Positions 24,808 to 33,468 of a stretch of 35,389 nucleotides of DNA are shown in pieces. Origin of the DNA: Desulfobulbaceae bacterium (GTDB lineage: Bacteria; Desulfobacterota; Desulfobulbia; Desulfobulbales; SURF-16); the NCBI GenBank assembly GCA_003249165.1, contig QKJV01000479.1, forward strand, positions 1 to 35,389. Reading direction: 5' to 3'. Both the position numbers and the translations under genes were made by a program. The notes below the pieces were generated by a model. It saw only the letters and a list, made by a program, of their open reading frames with translations, had not been told where the DNA came from and made no database searches. The stretch's first letter is position 1, and each line of letters begins with the position of its first letter.

Positions 24808-25404
24808 TTATCCGTTACATTGTCTGATTTTATTTTCGGTGACCAGATAGTGCATCTTTATATCGTGCTTCATTAATGGTACCTGATTAATGACTTGCGT
24901 TTCAAACGCCAGGCCAATTCGTATGGCCTGCGGTGCATTATGGGTTAGAAAACGGTCATAATATCCGCCTCCGTAACCTATTCTCCCCCCAGTATGATCA
25001 AAAACACAGCCGGGAACCAAGACAACATCAAGTAGTGCCGGATCAAACTGTTTCGATTTCTCTGCATCAGGTTCCAGTATCCCTTGGTAACCAGGTCTCA
25101 GTTCTTGGCTGGGGTTACCTATTAGGCAGGCAATGAGGATCCTGTCACTTGTGGATGTTCGTGGAGCGTATGTTTCCACATTGATTTGGTGTAACGCCGC
25201 AAAGAGTGAATAAGTTTCGACTTCACAACGAAAATTTACATACAACATAATGTGTTTAGCGTTTTGAACCGGATCGAGATGTAATAATTGTTCATGTATA
25301 AGAAGGCTTTTTGCTGTTCGACATGCGCTTCCGATCCATTCCCTTTCCCTGATTTTCTTGCCGCGTAACAGGCTTTTTTCAAGTATTTTTTTTTCAGCTG
25401 GCAT
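24808..25404 (-). CDS. 5-formyltetrahydrofolate cyclo-ligase
   Basis: Converts 5-formyl-THF to 5,10-methenyl-THF with ATP, returning an inhibitory folate to the one-carbon pool. The signature GGRIGYGGGYYDRFL (about residues 137-151) with preceding DVVLVPGCVFD, and the N-terminal basic KKILEKSLLRGKKIREREW helix, define the family. Length is 198 aa (E. coli homologue YgfA/Fau is similar). The ATG shares its A with the trmJ stop (TAATG), so translation is coupled; there is no separate SD. Confidence 0.93.
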   Translation of the reverse strand: MPAEKKILEKSLLRGKKIREREWIGSACRTAKSLLIHEQLLHLDPVQNAKHIMLYVNFRCEVETYSLFAALHQINVETYAPRTSTSDRILIACLIGNPSQELRPGYQGILEPDAEKSKQFDPALLDVVLVPGCVFDHTGGRIGYGGGYYDRFLTHNAPQAIRIGLAFETQVINQVPLMKHDIKMHYLVTENKIRQCNG

Positions 25405-26180
25405 TATTGATTCGTGAAGTTAATGAGTTGTCTACAAAACCCTCTGATGAATTTTACTTCGCGGGCGCGTAATCCTATTCGCCCAAGAAAATTCCTGATA
25501 TTGAGCATCCAGTAACCATATTCGTGTTCACGTAAAAAATTCATTCTTCGCAGGGCAAACTCTATCTGTTCATACATTCCTGAAAGCTCGTACGATTGCG
25601 CAAGTTTTAAACTGTTTTTCTCGGTTGCTTTATCACAGTTTCGTTCTAAGATTCCTGTATAGAGTTCGTAGGAGATAATTGCCACGGCTTGCGCCAGATT
25701 CAGCGATGAAAAATTCGCAGTGGGTATTGTGACTATGGCATTGCAGACTTTCAATTCATCATTGGTCAGACCGCAGTCCTCGGGACCAAAAACAAGAGCC
25801 GTTTTGTTAGCGGACAATTTCGGCAGTAGATCATGTATCATTTTTTTGGGGCTGCTAATGAGCCTTCTTTGCCTTCCCTCACGGGCGCTTGTTCCGACGA
25901 TCCAACTAAATTCTGCGATAGCATTCTTTATATCAGCATAAAACTCCATCGTATCGAGTAGGTGGGTGTTATGATGGGTGGCAGTCTTTTTCATCCTTTC
26001 CTGATCAGGGAACTCTTTGCCGACGAGAATAAGCCTGTTGATTCCCATATTCGCAGCTATTCGAGCTGCTGCACCTATATTTTCCGGGTATTTGGGTCGG
26101 ACAAGAACGATCGCTACGTTTCCCATCAAGGAAAAAGCATTATTAATTCCGCCCGTTGTTTCTTCATCGATATTTTTCAT
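25404..26180 (-). CDS. trmJ: TrmJ-like tRNA 2'-O-methyltransferase (SpoU/TrmH superfamily)
   Basis: A SPOUT methyltransferase that methylates the ribose of a tRNA anticodon-loop nucleotide with SAM. Motif 1 VLVRPKYPENIGAAARIAANMG, motif 2 ALVFGPEDCGLTNDEL and motif 3 IPTANFSSLNLAQAVAIISYELY are complete and in order; the C-terminal extension (RRMNFLREHEYGYWMLNIRNFLGRIGLRAREVKFIRG) is typical of TrmJ. The ORF is open for 21 more codons into rnr, but I choose the ATG 10 nt after the rnr stop (MKNIDEE); a still later ATG (MGNVAIVLVRP) is possible. The stop overlaps the cyclo-ligase start. Confidence 0.88.
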   Translation of the reverse strand: MKNIDEETTGGINNAFSLMGNVAIVLVRPKYPENIGAAARIAANMGINRLILVGKEFPDQERMKKTATHHNTHLLDTMEFYADIKNAIAEFSWIVGTSAREGRQRRLISSPKKMIHDLLPKLSANKTALVFGPEDCGLTNDELKVCNAIVTIPTANFSSLNLAQAVAIISYELYTGILERNCDKATEKNSLKLAQSYELSGMYEQIEFALRRMNFLREHEYGYWMLNIRNFLGRIGLRAREVKFIRGFCRQLINFTNQ

Positions 26181-26190
26181 ATTTGGTGAT

Positions 26191-28482
26191 TCAGCCAGCA
26201 GCGATAGATTTTTTCTCACCCTCCATGAGGTGTTCCGTTTCATCCAAAATGAAGTTTATTTTCCTTGATCTTTTGTCAACACTGATCAGTTGGACTTTGA
26301 CCATATTGCCTATTTGAAATTTTTTCCCGCCTTTTTTCCCAATTAAACAGTGTTGTTTTTCTGCAAACTCATAGTTATCGCGTGGTAGATTTTCGATCGC
26401 AATTCCACCACTTATCATTGTCTCTGTTAATTCAATAAAAAGTCCGAATGGGCTCATTCCGGAAATGATGCCATCAAAAGTTTCACCGATCTTGTTTTCC
26501 ATGAAGCGGACCTTAAGTCTTTCAAGCATGTCTCTTTCAGCATCAACGGCTACCCGTTCCCTCTTTGAGAGAAATTCGCCAGCTTCGCGTAGATTCCTAT
26601 CGGATGTTTGTTTGTTTTTTTCTTGCAGAAGAAGCTGTTTTAAACCCCTGTGTACCATTAAATCCGGATAACGCCTGATCGGCGATGTAAAATGGGTATA
26701 AAATTGTGCCGCAAGACCAAAGTGTCCAACGTTTTCCGGTGAGTAACGCGCTTGTTGCATAACACGGAGAATAAGATTGCTGATAAGATACTCACGTGAT
26801 GTATTTTTTGTCTGATTGATCAGACTGTTAAACCATTTTGATGAAATGTTTTCCCTGTTGCGTGGCCCCTCATATCCCAGTGATTGCATAAATTCTGCAA
26901 ACTGTGCAACTTTTAAGGGATCAGGACTTTCATGAATGCGGTAGAGACAAGGGAAGTGTCTCTTCGCAAAGGTTTCCGCTACCGCCTCATTGGCCGCAAG
27001 CATGAACTCTTCAATAATTTTGTGAGATAGATTCCGTTCTCGAAGCTTTATGGCTGTAATTGTATCATTATCTCCAAATTCAACGAAGGGTTCGGGTATA
27101 TCAAACCCCATACTGCCACGGCTTATCCTTTTTTTCTCAAGCGCAACTCCAAGTTCACTCATCCATTTGAGTGGAGTCAGCAGTGGTTTGTTGTTTCTGC
27201 GAATAGCCGGGTCTTTGTCAACAAGAATTTGGCGAACCAATGTGTATGTCAGTCTGTATCTGCTGCGAATTACACTTTTCATGAAGCGAATTTTTTGACG
27301 TGTACCGCTTCGGTCAAAATCGAGTACCGCCGTAAATGCATAACGGTCAACATCGGGCTTTAGGCTGCACAAATTGTTTGACAGCCTTTCCGGCAGCATC
27401 GGAATTACCCCTGTTGGAAAATAAATGCTCGTGCCTCTCTCCCAAGCATCCTTGTCAATATTTGTGCCCGGTTTTACGTAGTGGCTGACATCTGCGATGG
27501 AAACGTACAGTCGAAACCCTTTTTTTGTTTTAATTACACCTACTGCGTCATCGAAATCCCGCGCTGTTTCTCCATCAATTGTCACATGCAATATGTCGCG
27601 CAGATCTTCTCTATTTTCAGTTAATTCAATTTTTTCCTCGAACCCATCTGCTTCCGATAAACTTTCTGGACGAAATACATGCGGTATATCAAATTTGCCG
27701 ATGACCATCATCATTTGCACGTTTGATAAATTCGGGTTACCGAGTACTTTTACTATTCTCCCTTTTGGTTGAATGTTTTCATTGGCACGATCTTGCAATT
27801 CGACAATGACCGCGTCTCCATCATTAGCTTCCAGCGAGCTTTTTTCATCTATTTTTATAGTAAATGGAAACCTGTCATCGTCAGGTATTACCATCCCTCC
27901 GTTATTTCCTTTTGAATATATCCCAGCCAACTCTTTTACAGATCTTTTGATTATACCTATAATTCGTCCCGCAGGTTTACCACGCCTGCTGTCAATAATA
28001 TGGGCCAGGACCAGATCCCCCTGAAGTGCTGTTCCAAGTTCCCTGCCAGCCACAAATATATCTGTTTTTTGGTCCGGATATTCATCACTTTCTATTGGTG
28101 TTATAAACCCGAATCCCCTCGGATTAACTTCTAGTTGCCCTTCAAAAAATTTGCTCTTGTTTATTTTGAAAGTTTTTCTGTTTATTTTAGAAATAAATTT
28201 GTGGTGAAGGAGTTCGTCAAGAATGCTTTCGATTTCCTTTCTTTCACCTTTTGTTGTGATGAGGTTTGCTGTTAAGTCTTTTATCTCCCCTTCTCCTCCC
28301 GATGTATAGAGTTTGGTGAGGATTTGATCGGCAAGTGTAAATGTTTTTTTGAGGCTGTCATTCTTTTCCTTACTCCTCCGGCCTCCTGTTTTGTTTCGCG
28401 TAGATACTTTCCCATGTTTGAATTTATCTACTCTGCGGCGTAATCTATTACCTGTTTTTTTATTTGTTCGGCTTGTTGACAT
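26191..28482 (-). CDS. rnr: Ribonuclease R
   Basis: A processive 3'-5' exoribonuclease able to degrade structured RNA. Order: a very basic N-terminus (RRRVDKFKHGK...RRSKEK), a winged-helix region (QILTKLYTSGGEGEIKDL), cold-shock OB folds (GFGFI, DIFVAGRELGTALQGD), the RNB catalytic core with TIDGETARDFDDAVGV (four-Asp metal site region), the HFTSPIRRYPDLMVHR block, and a C-terminal S1 domain (GIISGMSPFGLFIEL). The ATG at codon 3 of the track ORF has GGAG 5 nt upstream, better than the GTG at 28488. Length is 763 aa against 813 for E. coli. It is the first gene of a minus-strand run with trmJ; all early members concern RNA or one-carbon metabolism. Confidence 0.96.
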   Translation of the reverse strand: MSTSRTNKKTGNRLRRRVDKFKHGKVSTRNKTGGRRSKEKNDSLKKTFTLADQILTKLYTSGGEGEIKDLTANLITTKGERKEIESILDELLHHKFISKINRKTFKINKSKFFEGQLEVNPRGFGFITPIESDEYPDQKTDIFVAGRELGTALQGDLVLAHIIDSRRGKPAGRIIGIIKRSVKELAGIYSKGNNGGMVIPDDDRFPFTIKIDEKSSLEANDGDAVIVELQDRANENIQPKGRIVKVLGNPNLSNVQMMMVIGKFDIPHVFRPESLSEADGFEEKIELTENREDLRDILHVTIDGETARDFDDAVGVIKTKKGFRLYVSIADVSHYVKPGTNIDKDAWERGTSIYFPTGVIPMLPERLSNNLCSLKPDVDRYAFTAVLDFDRSGTRQKIRFMKSVIRSRYRLTYTLVRQILVDKDPAIRRNNKPLLTPLKWMSELGVALEKKRISRGSMGFDIPEPFVEFGDNDTITAIKLRERNLSHKIIEEFMLAANEAVAETFAKRHFPCLYRIHESPDPLKVAQFAEFMQSLGYEGPRNRENISSKWFNSLINQTKNTSREYLISNLILRVMQQARYSPENVGHFGLAAQFYTHFTSPIRRYPDLMVHRGLKQLLLQEKNKQTSDRNLREAGEFLSKRERVAVDAERDMLERLKVRFMENKIGETFDGIISGMSPFGLFIELTETMISGGIAIENLPRDNYEFAEKQHCLIGKKGGKKFQIGNMVKVQLISVDKRSRKINFILDETEHLMEGEKKSIAAG

Positions 28483-28488
28483 CTGCAC

Positions 28489-28608
28489 TCCGGTTTATCA
28501 ATTTTTCTTCTTTCAATTTTGCTAATATAATTTTAATAATAAGAAATGTTTACATCCGTCTTTTAATGACATTACCATTTTAAACCCTAAACTTGAATTG
28601 TTTTTCAT
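28489..28608. other. Divergent promoter region of rnr and the RSH gene
   Basis: A 120-nt, strongly AT-rich gap (e.g. TAATATAATTTTAATAATAAG) between divergent starts. It must hold promoters for both genes, but no hexamer pair on either strand is good enough to name. The RSH ATG has no SD (TTGAATTGTTTTTCAT precedes it), whereas rnr has GGAG. Confidence 0.5.
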
Positions 28609-30717
28609 ATGTCATCTAACAAATTCGACATAGCAGCCTATTGTGCTCGCATGGAGAAAAACATTGGTGGCCAAGAGGGTAAAGCTGCTCTTTTTTGGAA
28701 AGCTTTGTCTTTTTCAGTCGACGCTCATCAGTATCAAAAAAGAAAATCTGGCGAGGCGTATGTCAGCCATCCTTGCCAGGTGGCTTTGATCCTTGTTGAA
28801 GAATTTGGTGTTAAAGATCCTGTTACCCTGGCTGCGGCAATGCTGCATGATACTATTGAGGATGTCTCCGAAGTCACTTCCGAAACTATAAAATCTATTT
28901 TTGGTACACACGTGGCAGAAATTGTCGATGGGTGTACTAAAATTAGTCATTTTAGTGGAGATCGACAAACTTTTTATAAGCTTGTCCATCGGAAAATTTT
29001 TTCTGGCGCAGCTTCCCGAATAGAAATAATGCTTGTTAAACTTGCCGATCGTTTACATAATTTGCGGACGATGGCTTCTATGCCTAAGCATAAACGTCAG
29101 AAAATCGCGGATGAAACGCTGAGTGTTTATGCACCTATGGCAGGGGTGATGGGTCTTTTTGCTCTTAAACGTGAACTTTATAACCTCGCGTTGGCTTACA
29201 AGTTCCCTCGCCAAAGCCAGAAATTAAAAGCAAATATTCTTCAGTTGCAAAATCATCCAATTGCCCAGGATATTGTTGTTACTTTACGCGAAGCTCTTAA
29301 TGATGCCTGGATATCTCCACGAATACGATTAAAGTCAAAAGGTCTTTGGGCCTATTACGACTTTTCTAGGAATGTTCTTGCTAAGCAGATTGAAAATCCG
29401 CTTGAAATTATAATCGTTGTTGATGATCTTCAGACTTGTTATCGCGCTTTGGGTGTAGTAAATCAGAAATTTCCTCCCATACCACGTACCATTCGTGATT
29501 TTATCGCAAATCCAAAGCCTACCGGTTATCAGAGCATACATGCCCGTGCGAATATTAAGGGGCAAAATTATCTGTTCAAGATCAGAACCGAACAGATGGT
29601 TGATGATGCTAAGAGGGGTATTATCAGTGAATGGTTGACATCAGGTACTGTTCCTTCAAGTTTTGAACAAGATATCCGAGAAATGTTTGGCATCCTTGGT
29701 GCCGAAGTTGACCTTTCATATAGGGATATAATCGCCGCCAGCGGTAAAAAGGAAATTTATACTTACACACCTAAGGGCGAGCGTATTTGTCTTCCCAGTC
29801 AAAGTATTGTTCTTGATTTTGCTTTTAAGGTACATACTGAGGTTGGTCTGCATTGCCAGGCTGCTAAAGTCGGTGCGAAACTTGTCACCCCGAGCCATGT
29901 TCTTAAAGATGGAGATCGTATTAAAATAATTACCCAGGAAAAGCCTGTTAAATTTGATCCAGATATTATTCGTCTTTGTCAGACGCCTCGTGCCCGTTCC
30001 GAGCTTTCCCGGGTTTTTCGAATAAAACGGGAAAGTTTTGCTGCTGAAATTGGTCAGTCACTTGTTCGCCAGGAATTAAAACGTTATGGTGTCCCATTTT
30101 CATTATTGGACTCGGATGAAACTGTTCATATCCTCGATTATTTTGGTAAAAATTCGTTAAATCAGCTTTTTCAGGATGTCGGCCAAGGACAAGTTCGGCT
30201 TAAAGAGTTGATATATGAAATAAAAAATGGCCTTTATGCCGGTAAACAAACGCTTCTACCTCCAACGGGAGCATTAAACAGTATAGAAATTCAAACTCTT
30301 GAGCAGGACTGTGTAAAATTTTCTCAATGTTGTCATCCTTTACCTATTGAAAAAGGTTTACTCGCTTTGCTCAGTGAACGAGGCTTGTCTGTTCACAAAA
30401 AGGAGTGTCCAAAACTTATTGCTTTGAAGTTGCAACGAGAAGATGTCGTTGCTGTTCGCTGGCAGTTAAAAAAAACATTGGTTGAAAAAAATCAGACTTT
30501 ACACATTTTAAGGAATGTGCCACGCAACAGAATTTTTATGCTGCTCAGTGTTGCTCCTGTGTGTATGAAAATTGATGAAGTTATCGCCTTGTCAAAGCGT
30601 CCTGACGTCACTGCCTGGGAAGTAAATTTCGAGGTTGAAAATCTTCAAGGATTAAAAAATATTCTGCATCATTTTTCTAAAAGTAAACTAGAGTTTGAAT
30701 TTGTTCTCGATTATTAA
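28609..30717 (+). CDS. Long RSH (Rel/SpoT family) protein: intact (p)ppGpp hydrolase, degenerate synthetase
   Basis: A 702-aa protein with the full long-RSH layout: HD hydrolase (about 30-200), synthetase-like domain (230-345), TGS (383-445, with the conserved His409), zinc-finger/CC-type region (CVKFSQCCHP at 568-577, HKKEC at 596-600) and C-terminal ACT. Hydrolase residues are kept: His54 (YVSHP), HDTIED at 80-85, Asp147 and Asn151 (LADRLHNLRTM). In the synthetase, the family D-x-x-A-x-R motif is NPLEIII (263-269) and the E-I-Q-I-R-T strand is YLFKIRT (321-327), so both acidic catalytic residues are gone, although the G-loop IANPKPTGYQSIH remains. Predicted to degrade but not make (p)ppGpp. 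No SD is visible upstream. Confidence 0.93.
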   Translation: MSSNKFDIAAYCARMEKNIGGQEGKAALFWKALSFSVDAHQYQKRKSGEAYVSHPCQVALILVEEFGVKDPVTLAAAMLHDTIEDVSEVTSETIKSIFGTHVAEIVDGCTKISHFSGDRQTFYKLVHRKIFSGAASRIEIMLVKLADRLHNLRTMASMPKHKRQKIADETLSVYAPMAGVMGLFALKRELYNLALAYKFPRQSQKLKANILQLQNHPIAQDIVVTLREALNDAWISPRIRLKSKGLWAYYDFSRNVLAKQIENPLEIIIVVDDLQTCYRALGVVNQKFPPIPRTIRDFIANPKPTGYQSIHARANIKGQNYLFKIRTEQMVDDAKRGIISEWLTSGTVPSSFEQDIREMFGILGAEVDLSYRDIIAASGKKEIYTYTPKGERICLPSQSIVLDFAFKVHTEVGLHCQAAKVGAKLVTPSHVLKDGDRIKIITQEKPVKFDPDIIRLCQTPRARSELSRVFRIKRESFAAEIGQSLVRQELKRYGVPFSLLDSDETVHILDYFGKNSLNQLFQDVGQGQVRLKELIYEIKNGLYAGKQTLLPPTGALNSIEIQTLEQDCVKFSQCCHPLPIEKGLLALLSERGLSVHKKECPKLIALKLQREDVVAVRWQLKKTLVEKNQTLHILRNVPRNRIFMLLSVAPVCMKIDEVIALSKRPDVTAWEVNFEVENLQGLKNILHHFSKSKLEFEFVLDY

Positions 30718-30732
30718 GTATATTAAGTAAAA

Positions 30733-31419
30733 TCAGAGTTTTATTTCTCCTTCTGCTAAAGCCTTTATTCCTTCCCTATCAATTATTCTTATATTTGCTC
30801 CCTCAATTTCCATCAATCCAAGTTTCGACATTTTAGTCAGAATTCGGGACAATGTTTCGGGTATTGTTCCGAGAAGACTTGCTAGTTGAGATTTCGAAAT
30901 TGTTAGATTAATTGTTTTGTTAGACGTATTTTGGTTACTCTCAAAAAGTATGTATGCCGCAAGCCGGCCCGGTACTTCTTTGAGTGATAATGCTTCTATA
31001 AGATGAGTAAATTGTTTCAGGCGTAGGGAGAGTTCGGCCAGCATGTTTAAGGCCAGGCTTGGTTCACGGGCGATGAGATTAGTGAATTCTCGTCGTGGGA
31101 AGAAAAACAACCTGCTATCTTCCAACGTTGTTGCATTAGCTGGATATGTGCTTCCTGTAAATACTGCCACTTCAGCAAATGGTTCACCCGCCCCCAATAT
31201 ATGGAGTGTTTGTTCTTTTCCATCAAATGACAATTTATATATTTTCACTCTTCCTTTGATTACAATGTAGAATCCATTTGCAATGTCTCCTTCCGCAAAA
31301 ATAGATGTTCCCTTGCGGTACTCCTGGTCCACCACTATCATTGCCAGTTCATCATAGTGTTGATTATTTAAATTGTTAAATAACGGTATTGATTGGATAT
31401 GTTCAGTTATTTTTTTCAT
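30733..31419 (-). CDS. Crp/Fnr-family transcription regulator
   Basis: Residues about 10-120 form a cyclic-nucleotide-binding-like beta barrel (IFAEGDIANGFYIVIKGRVKIYKLS, GAGEPFAEVAVFTG), followed by a dimer helix and a winged HTH near residues 170-200 (ISKSQLASLLGTIPETLSRILTKM). The four N-terminal Cys of an Fnr iron-sulfur sensor are absent, and the canonical cAMP-pocket Arg-Ser pair is not evident (FAEVAVFTGSTYPANATTLED). A Dnr-like heme/NO sensor or another effector is therefore more likely (inference). The ATG overlaps the PPTase stop as ATGA, so the pair is translationally coupled. Its gene converges on the RSH gene with a 15-nt gap. Confidence 0.92.
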   Translation of the reverse strand: MKKITEHIQSIPLFNNLNNQHYDELAMIVVDQEYRKGTSIFAEGDIANGFYIVIKGRVKIYKLSFDGKEQTLHILGAGEPFAEVAVFTGSTYPANATTLEDSRLFFFPRREFTNLIAREPSLALNMLAELSLRLKQFTHLIEALSLKEVPGRLAAYILFESNQNTSNKTINLTISKSQLASLLGTIPETLSRILTKMSKLGLMEIEGANIRIIDREGIKALAEGEIKL

Positions 31420-32180
31420 TTTAGACTATCAGTCCAGGTAATTGCGCATGCATAATTCTCATATATTGCCGCCCTAATTTTGCTATGGCTCGAATATTTT
31501 TTGGTTGATAAGGTTAATATATATAAATTGTTCTGCTTTTCTATTCTTGTTAGTTCCATTTCCAAAAAACCTGGCTGTTGCATTTCATTATGTTTTTTTT
31601 TCTCCGCTTCTTTTGCTGACCACAATAGTGTTAGAAGTTCTATCCATGTGTATTTTTGCAATTCTTTGCTGAGGATTTCAACTTCATTTTTTTTTATAAA
31701 TTTATTTTGTAATCGTTCAATTTTATTGTTAATTTTTTGTATGTCAATACCGCAATCAGTATACGACGCAAATGCAACCGCCCACTTCTCACTGTGTGAA
31801 ATCGAAATCTTTAGAGGCTTTTTTTCTGTAGTTGATTCATTAAGGTACGGTTTTCCAATTTTGCTTGTGTGTATCGTTATTTTTTCCAATTGGAGGCTAT
31901 TGTCAATTTGCCTGCTATTTTTTTCTAATATCTTTAGAACAGCTTTCTTTGCCGCTATACGTCCCCCCAGCCATTCTGTGATTCTTTTTTCATTCCTGAA
32001 TGAATAAAATATTTTTTTTTCTTCCTCACTCAGATACAGATTGGCTATTTCTTTATTTTTTGTTTCAAAAATTTTTTTATTCAGTATTTCGAGATCTATT
32101 GCCGTTGTCTCCCCATAGATTAATACTTCATCAAATATTTTAAGTTCTTTTTGGACCTCTTCATCCATTTTAGTCAGCAT
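31416..32180 (-). CDS. 4'-phosphopantetheinyl transferase (Sfp superfamily)
   Basis: Transfers phosphopantetheine from CoA to a conserved Ser of acyl- or peptidyl-carrier proteins. GGRIAAKKAVLKIL (about 72-85), ISISHSEKWAVAF (125-137), CGIDIQKI (143-150) and LLWSAKEAEKKK (185-196) match the family blocks. The Mg ligands Asp146 and Glu191 are present but the usual middle Glu of G-I-D-I-E is Gln148. Length is 254 aa. Codons are extremely AT-rich, giving many Lys and Ile. Two starts are possible (codons 1 and 5), neither with a good SD. It is upstream of and coupled to the Crp/Fnr gene; no PKS/NRPS gene is nearby, so its target may be the fatty-acid ACP or an unlinked cluster. Confidence 0.87.
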   Translation of the reverse strand: MLTKMDEEVQKELKIFDEVLIYGETTAIDLEILNKKIFETKNKEIANLYLSEEEKKIFYSFRNEKRITEWLGGRIAAKKAVLKILEKNSRQIDNSLQLEKITIHTSKIGKPYLNESTTEKKPLKISISHSEKWAVAFASYTDCGIDIQKINNKIERLQNKFIKKNEVEILSKELQKYTWIELLTLLWSAKEAEKKKHNEMQQPGFLEMELTRIEKQNNLYILTLSTKKYSSHSKIRAAIYENYACAITWTDSLK

Positions 32181-32253
32181 AAATTTTTCTCTGTGATTCG
32201 CAGAAATTTATATGTTATCTTTCAATATAAAAATAAGCAGAGGTTATATTTTC

Positions 32254-32817
32254 ATGTCTTTGTTAGATTTTTTAATTGCTTCAATAATATTATTTTTTTT
32301 AATACGTGGTGTATGGATAGGTTTTATTCGCCAATTAGCCTCCCTGTTGGCCCTCATTCTGGCTTTTGTAACTGCTGGAAACTTTTATGGTGAGTCTGCC
32401 GATTTCGTATTTCCATTTATAAAGAATCAGCAGATTGGTTTTTTGCTTGCCTATCTGCTTGTATTTATAGTTACTTTTTTTGCGGTTATTCTTGTTGGCC
32501 AATTGCTGAAGACTATTCTGACAGTATCTTTACTTGGCTGGTTTGATTCTTTATTAGGTGGAGTTTTTGGCCTTGCCAAAGCCTTGTTCATTTCGTGTCT
32601 TCTTTTTATAGGCTTTGCAACCTTTATTTCCGGATCAAGTAATTTTTTTCGTCACTCTTATTTTTATCCCTATCTTAATGAATCAACGACTTTCTTTTTA
32701 TCGCTTGTTAAAGATAAAAAATTACGTGATGGACTGCTTCCAAGGCCCCCGGCAATTTCATCCTTTATTGACACTTCCATAGAATTCAGCAAGGCTCGAC
32801 AGGGGGACTCTCAATAA
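32254..32817 (+). CDS. cvpA: CvpA-family membrane protein
   Basis: CvpA proteins are inner-membrane proteins named for their need in colicin V production and linked to envelope homeostasis. Four hydrophobic segments are visible: LLDFLIASIILFFLIRGVWIG, LASLLALILAFVTAG, IGFLLAYLLVFIVTFFAVILVG and LLGGVFGLAKALFISCLLFIGFATFI, the last containing the family GxxxGxxKxxL-type turn. The soluble tail is about 60 aa. I start at MSLLDFL, where AGAGG lies about 10 nt upstream; the track ORF begins 14 codons earlier at 32212 without an SD. The last 60 nt overlap the convergent glycosyltransferase gene. Confidence 0.88.
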   Translation: MSLLDFLIASIILFFLIRGVWIGFIRQLASLLALILAFVTAGNFYGESADFVFPFIKNQQIGFLLAYLLVFIVTFFAVILVGQLLKTILTVSLLGWFDSLLGGVFGLAKALFISCLLFIGFATFISGSSNFFRHSYFYPYLNESTTFFLSLVKDKKLRDGLLPRPPAISSFIDTSIEFSKARQGDSQ

Positions 32818-33468
32818 ATAGCCTAGCACCATCAATTGATTGATGAGTGTGGTTGTTATTAATCCTTTTTTTTCCCATCTTCGTGCGGAGGTTGTTACGC
32901 TTTGTTCGGTGGTCTTTATTTTCCCCTTTTTACGCAATCGGCATGCAAATTCTAAATCTTCCATTATAGGAATTTCCGCAAAACCATTCATTTTTTTAAA
33001 AAGGGTTCTTTCCAAAAATAATCCTTGATCGCCATATGGAATTTGGAGCAACTGTGACCTCCAGTTGGCAAATTTTGCTATATAGTTCAACCCATTTTTT
33101 TTCGAGGAAAATGACAGTTTGAATGCCCCGGCTATATATTTCTTATTGCTGAGCGTCCTTTGTACTGTTTCTGCATAGTCAGCAGGAAGCCTTGTGTCTG
33201 CATGGAGAAATAAAAGAGTTTCTGCTCTTGCTTCTCGCGCTCCGCAGTTTAATTGTTTCGCTCTTCCTTTAGGGCTATGTATCACCCGAGCTCCTGCCTT
33301 AACTGCTCGATCAATTGTTTTGTCTCTGCTTCCGCCATCAACAACTATTATTTCAACCTTTTCCAAGTTTTGTGCAGAGAGAATAGTTTCTTCTATATAG
33401 TTTTCTTCATTTATTACAGGAATAACTATTGTTATTACTGGGGTATCCTCTAATTTATCGTTTTTCAT
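32758..33468 (-). CDS. GT2-type glycosyltransferase (TIGR04283-like)
   Basis: A GT-A fold transferase: TIVIPVINEENYIEETI at the start, IIVVDGGSRDKTID, HADTRLP (metal-binding DxD-type position), PYGDQGLFLERTLFKKMNGF and EDLEFACRLRKKGK with a predicted catalytic Asp/Glu. The HSPKGRAKQLNCGA block is characteristic of the TIGR04283 family. A C-terminal hydrophobic helix (INQLMVLGYLLRVP) may touch the membrane. I prefer the ATG forming ATGA with the upstream stop; the track ORF adds five residues. It is coupled to a TIGR04282-like gene, a pairing I recall from several phyla. Acceptor and donor are unknown. Confidence 0.88.
   Translation of the reverse strand: MKNDKLEDTPVITIVIPVINEENYIEETILSAQNLEKVEIIVVDGGSRDKTIDRAVKAGARVIHSPKGRAKQLNCGAREARAETLLFLHADTRLPADYAETVQRTLSNKKYIAGAFKLSFSSKKNGLNYIAKFANWRSQLLQIPYGDQGLFLERTLFKKMNGFAEIPIMEDLEFACRLRKKGKIKTTEQSVTTSARRWEKKGLITTTLINQLMVLGYLLRVPLSSLAEFYGSVNKG

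Noticed and set aside
30712-30729. Tandem TATTAAGTA x2 and small TAAAA/TTTTA hairpin between the RSH and Crp/Fnr genes as a bidirectional terminator
   Set aside because: The stem is only 5 AT pairs and the duplication is short; too weak to call.
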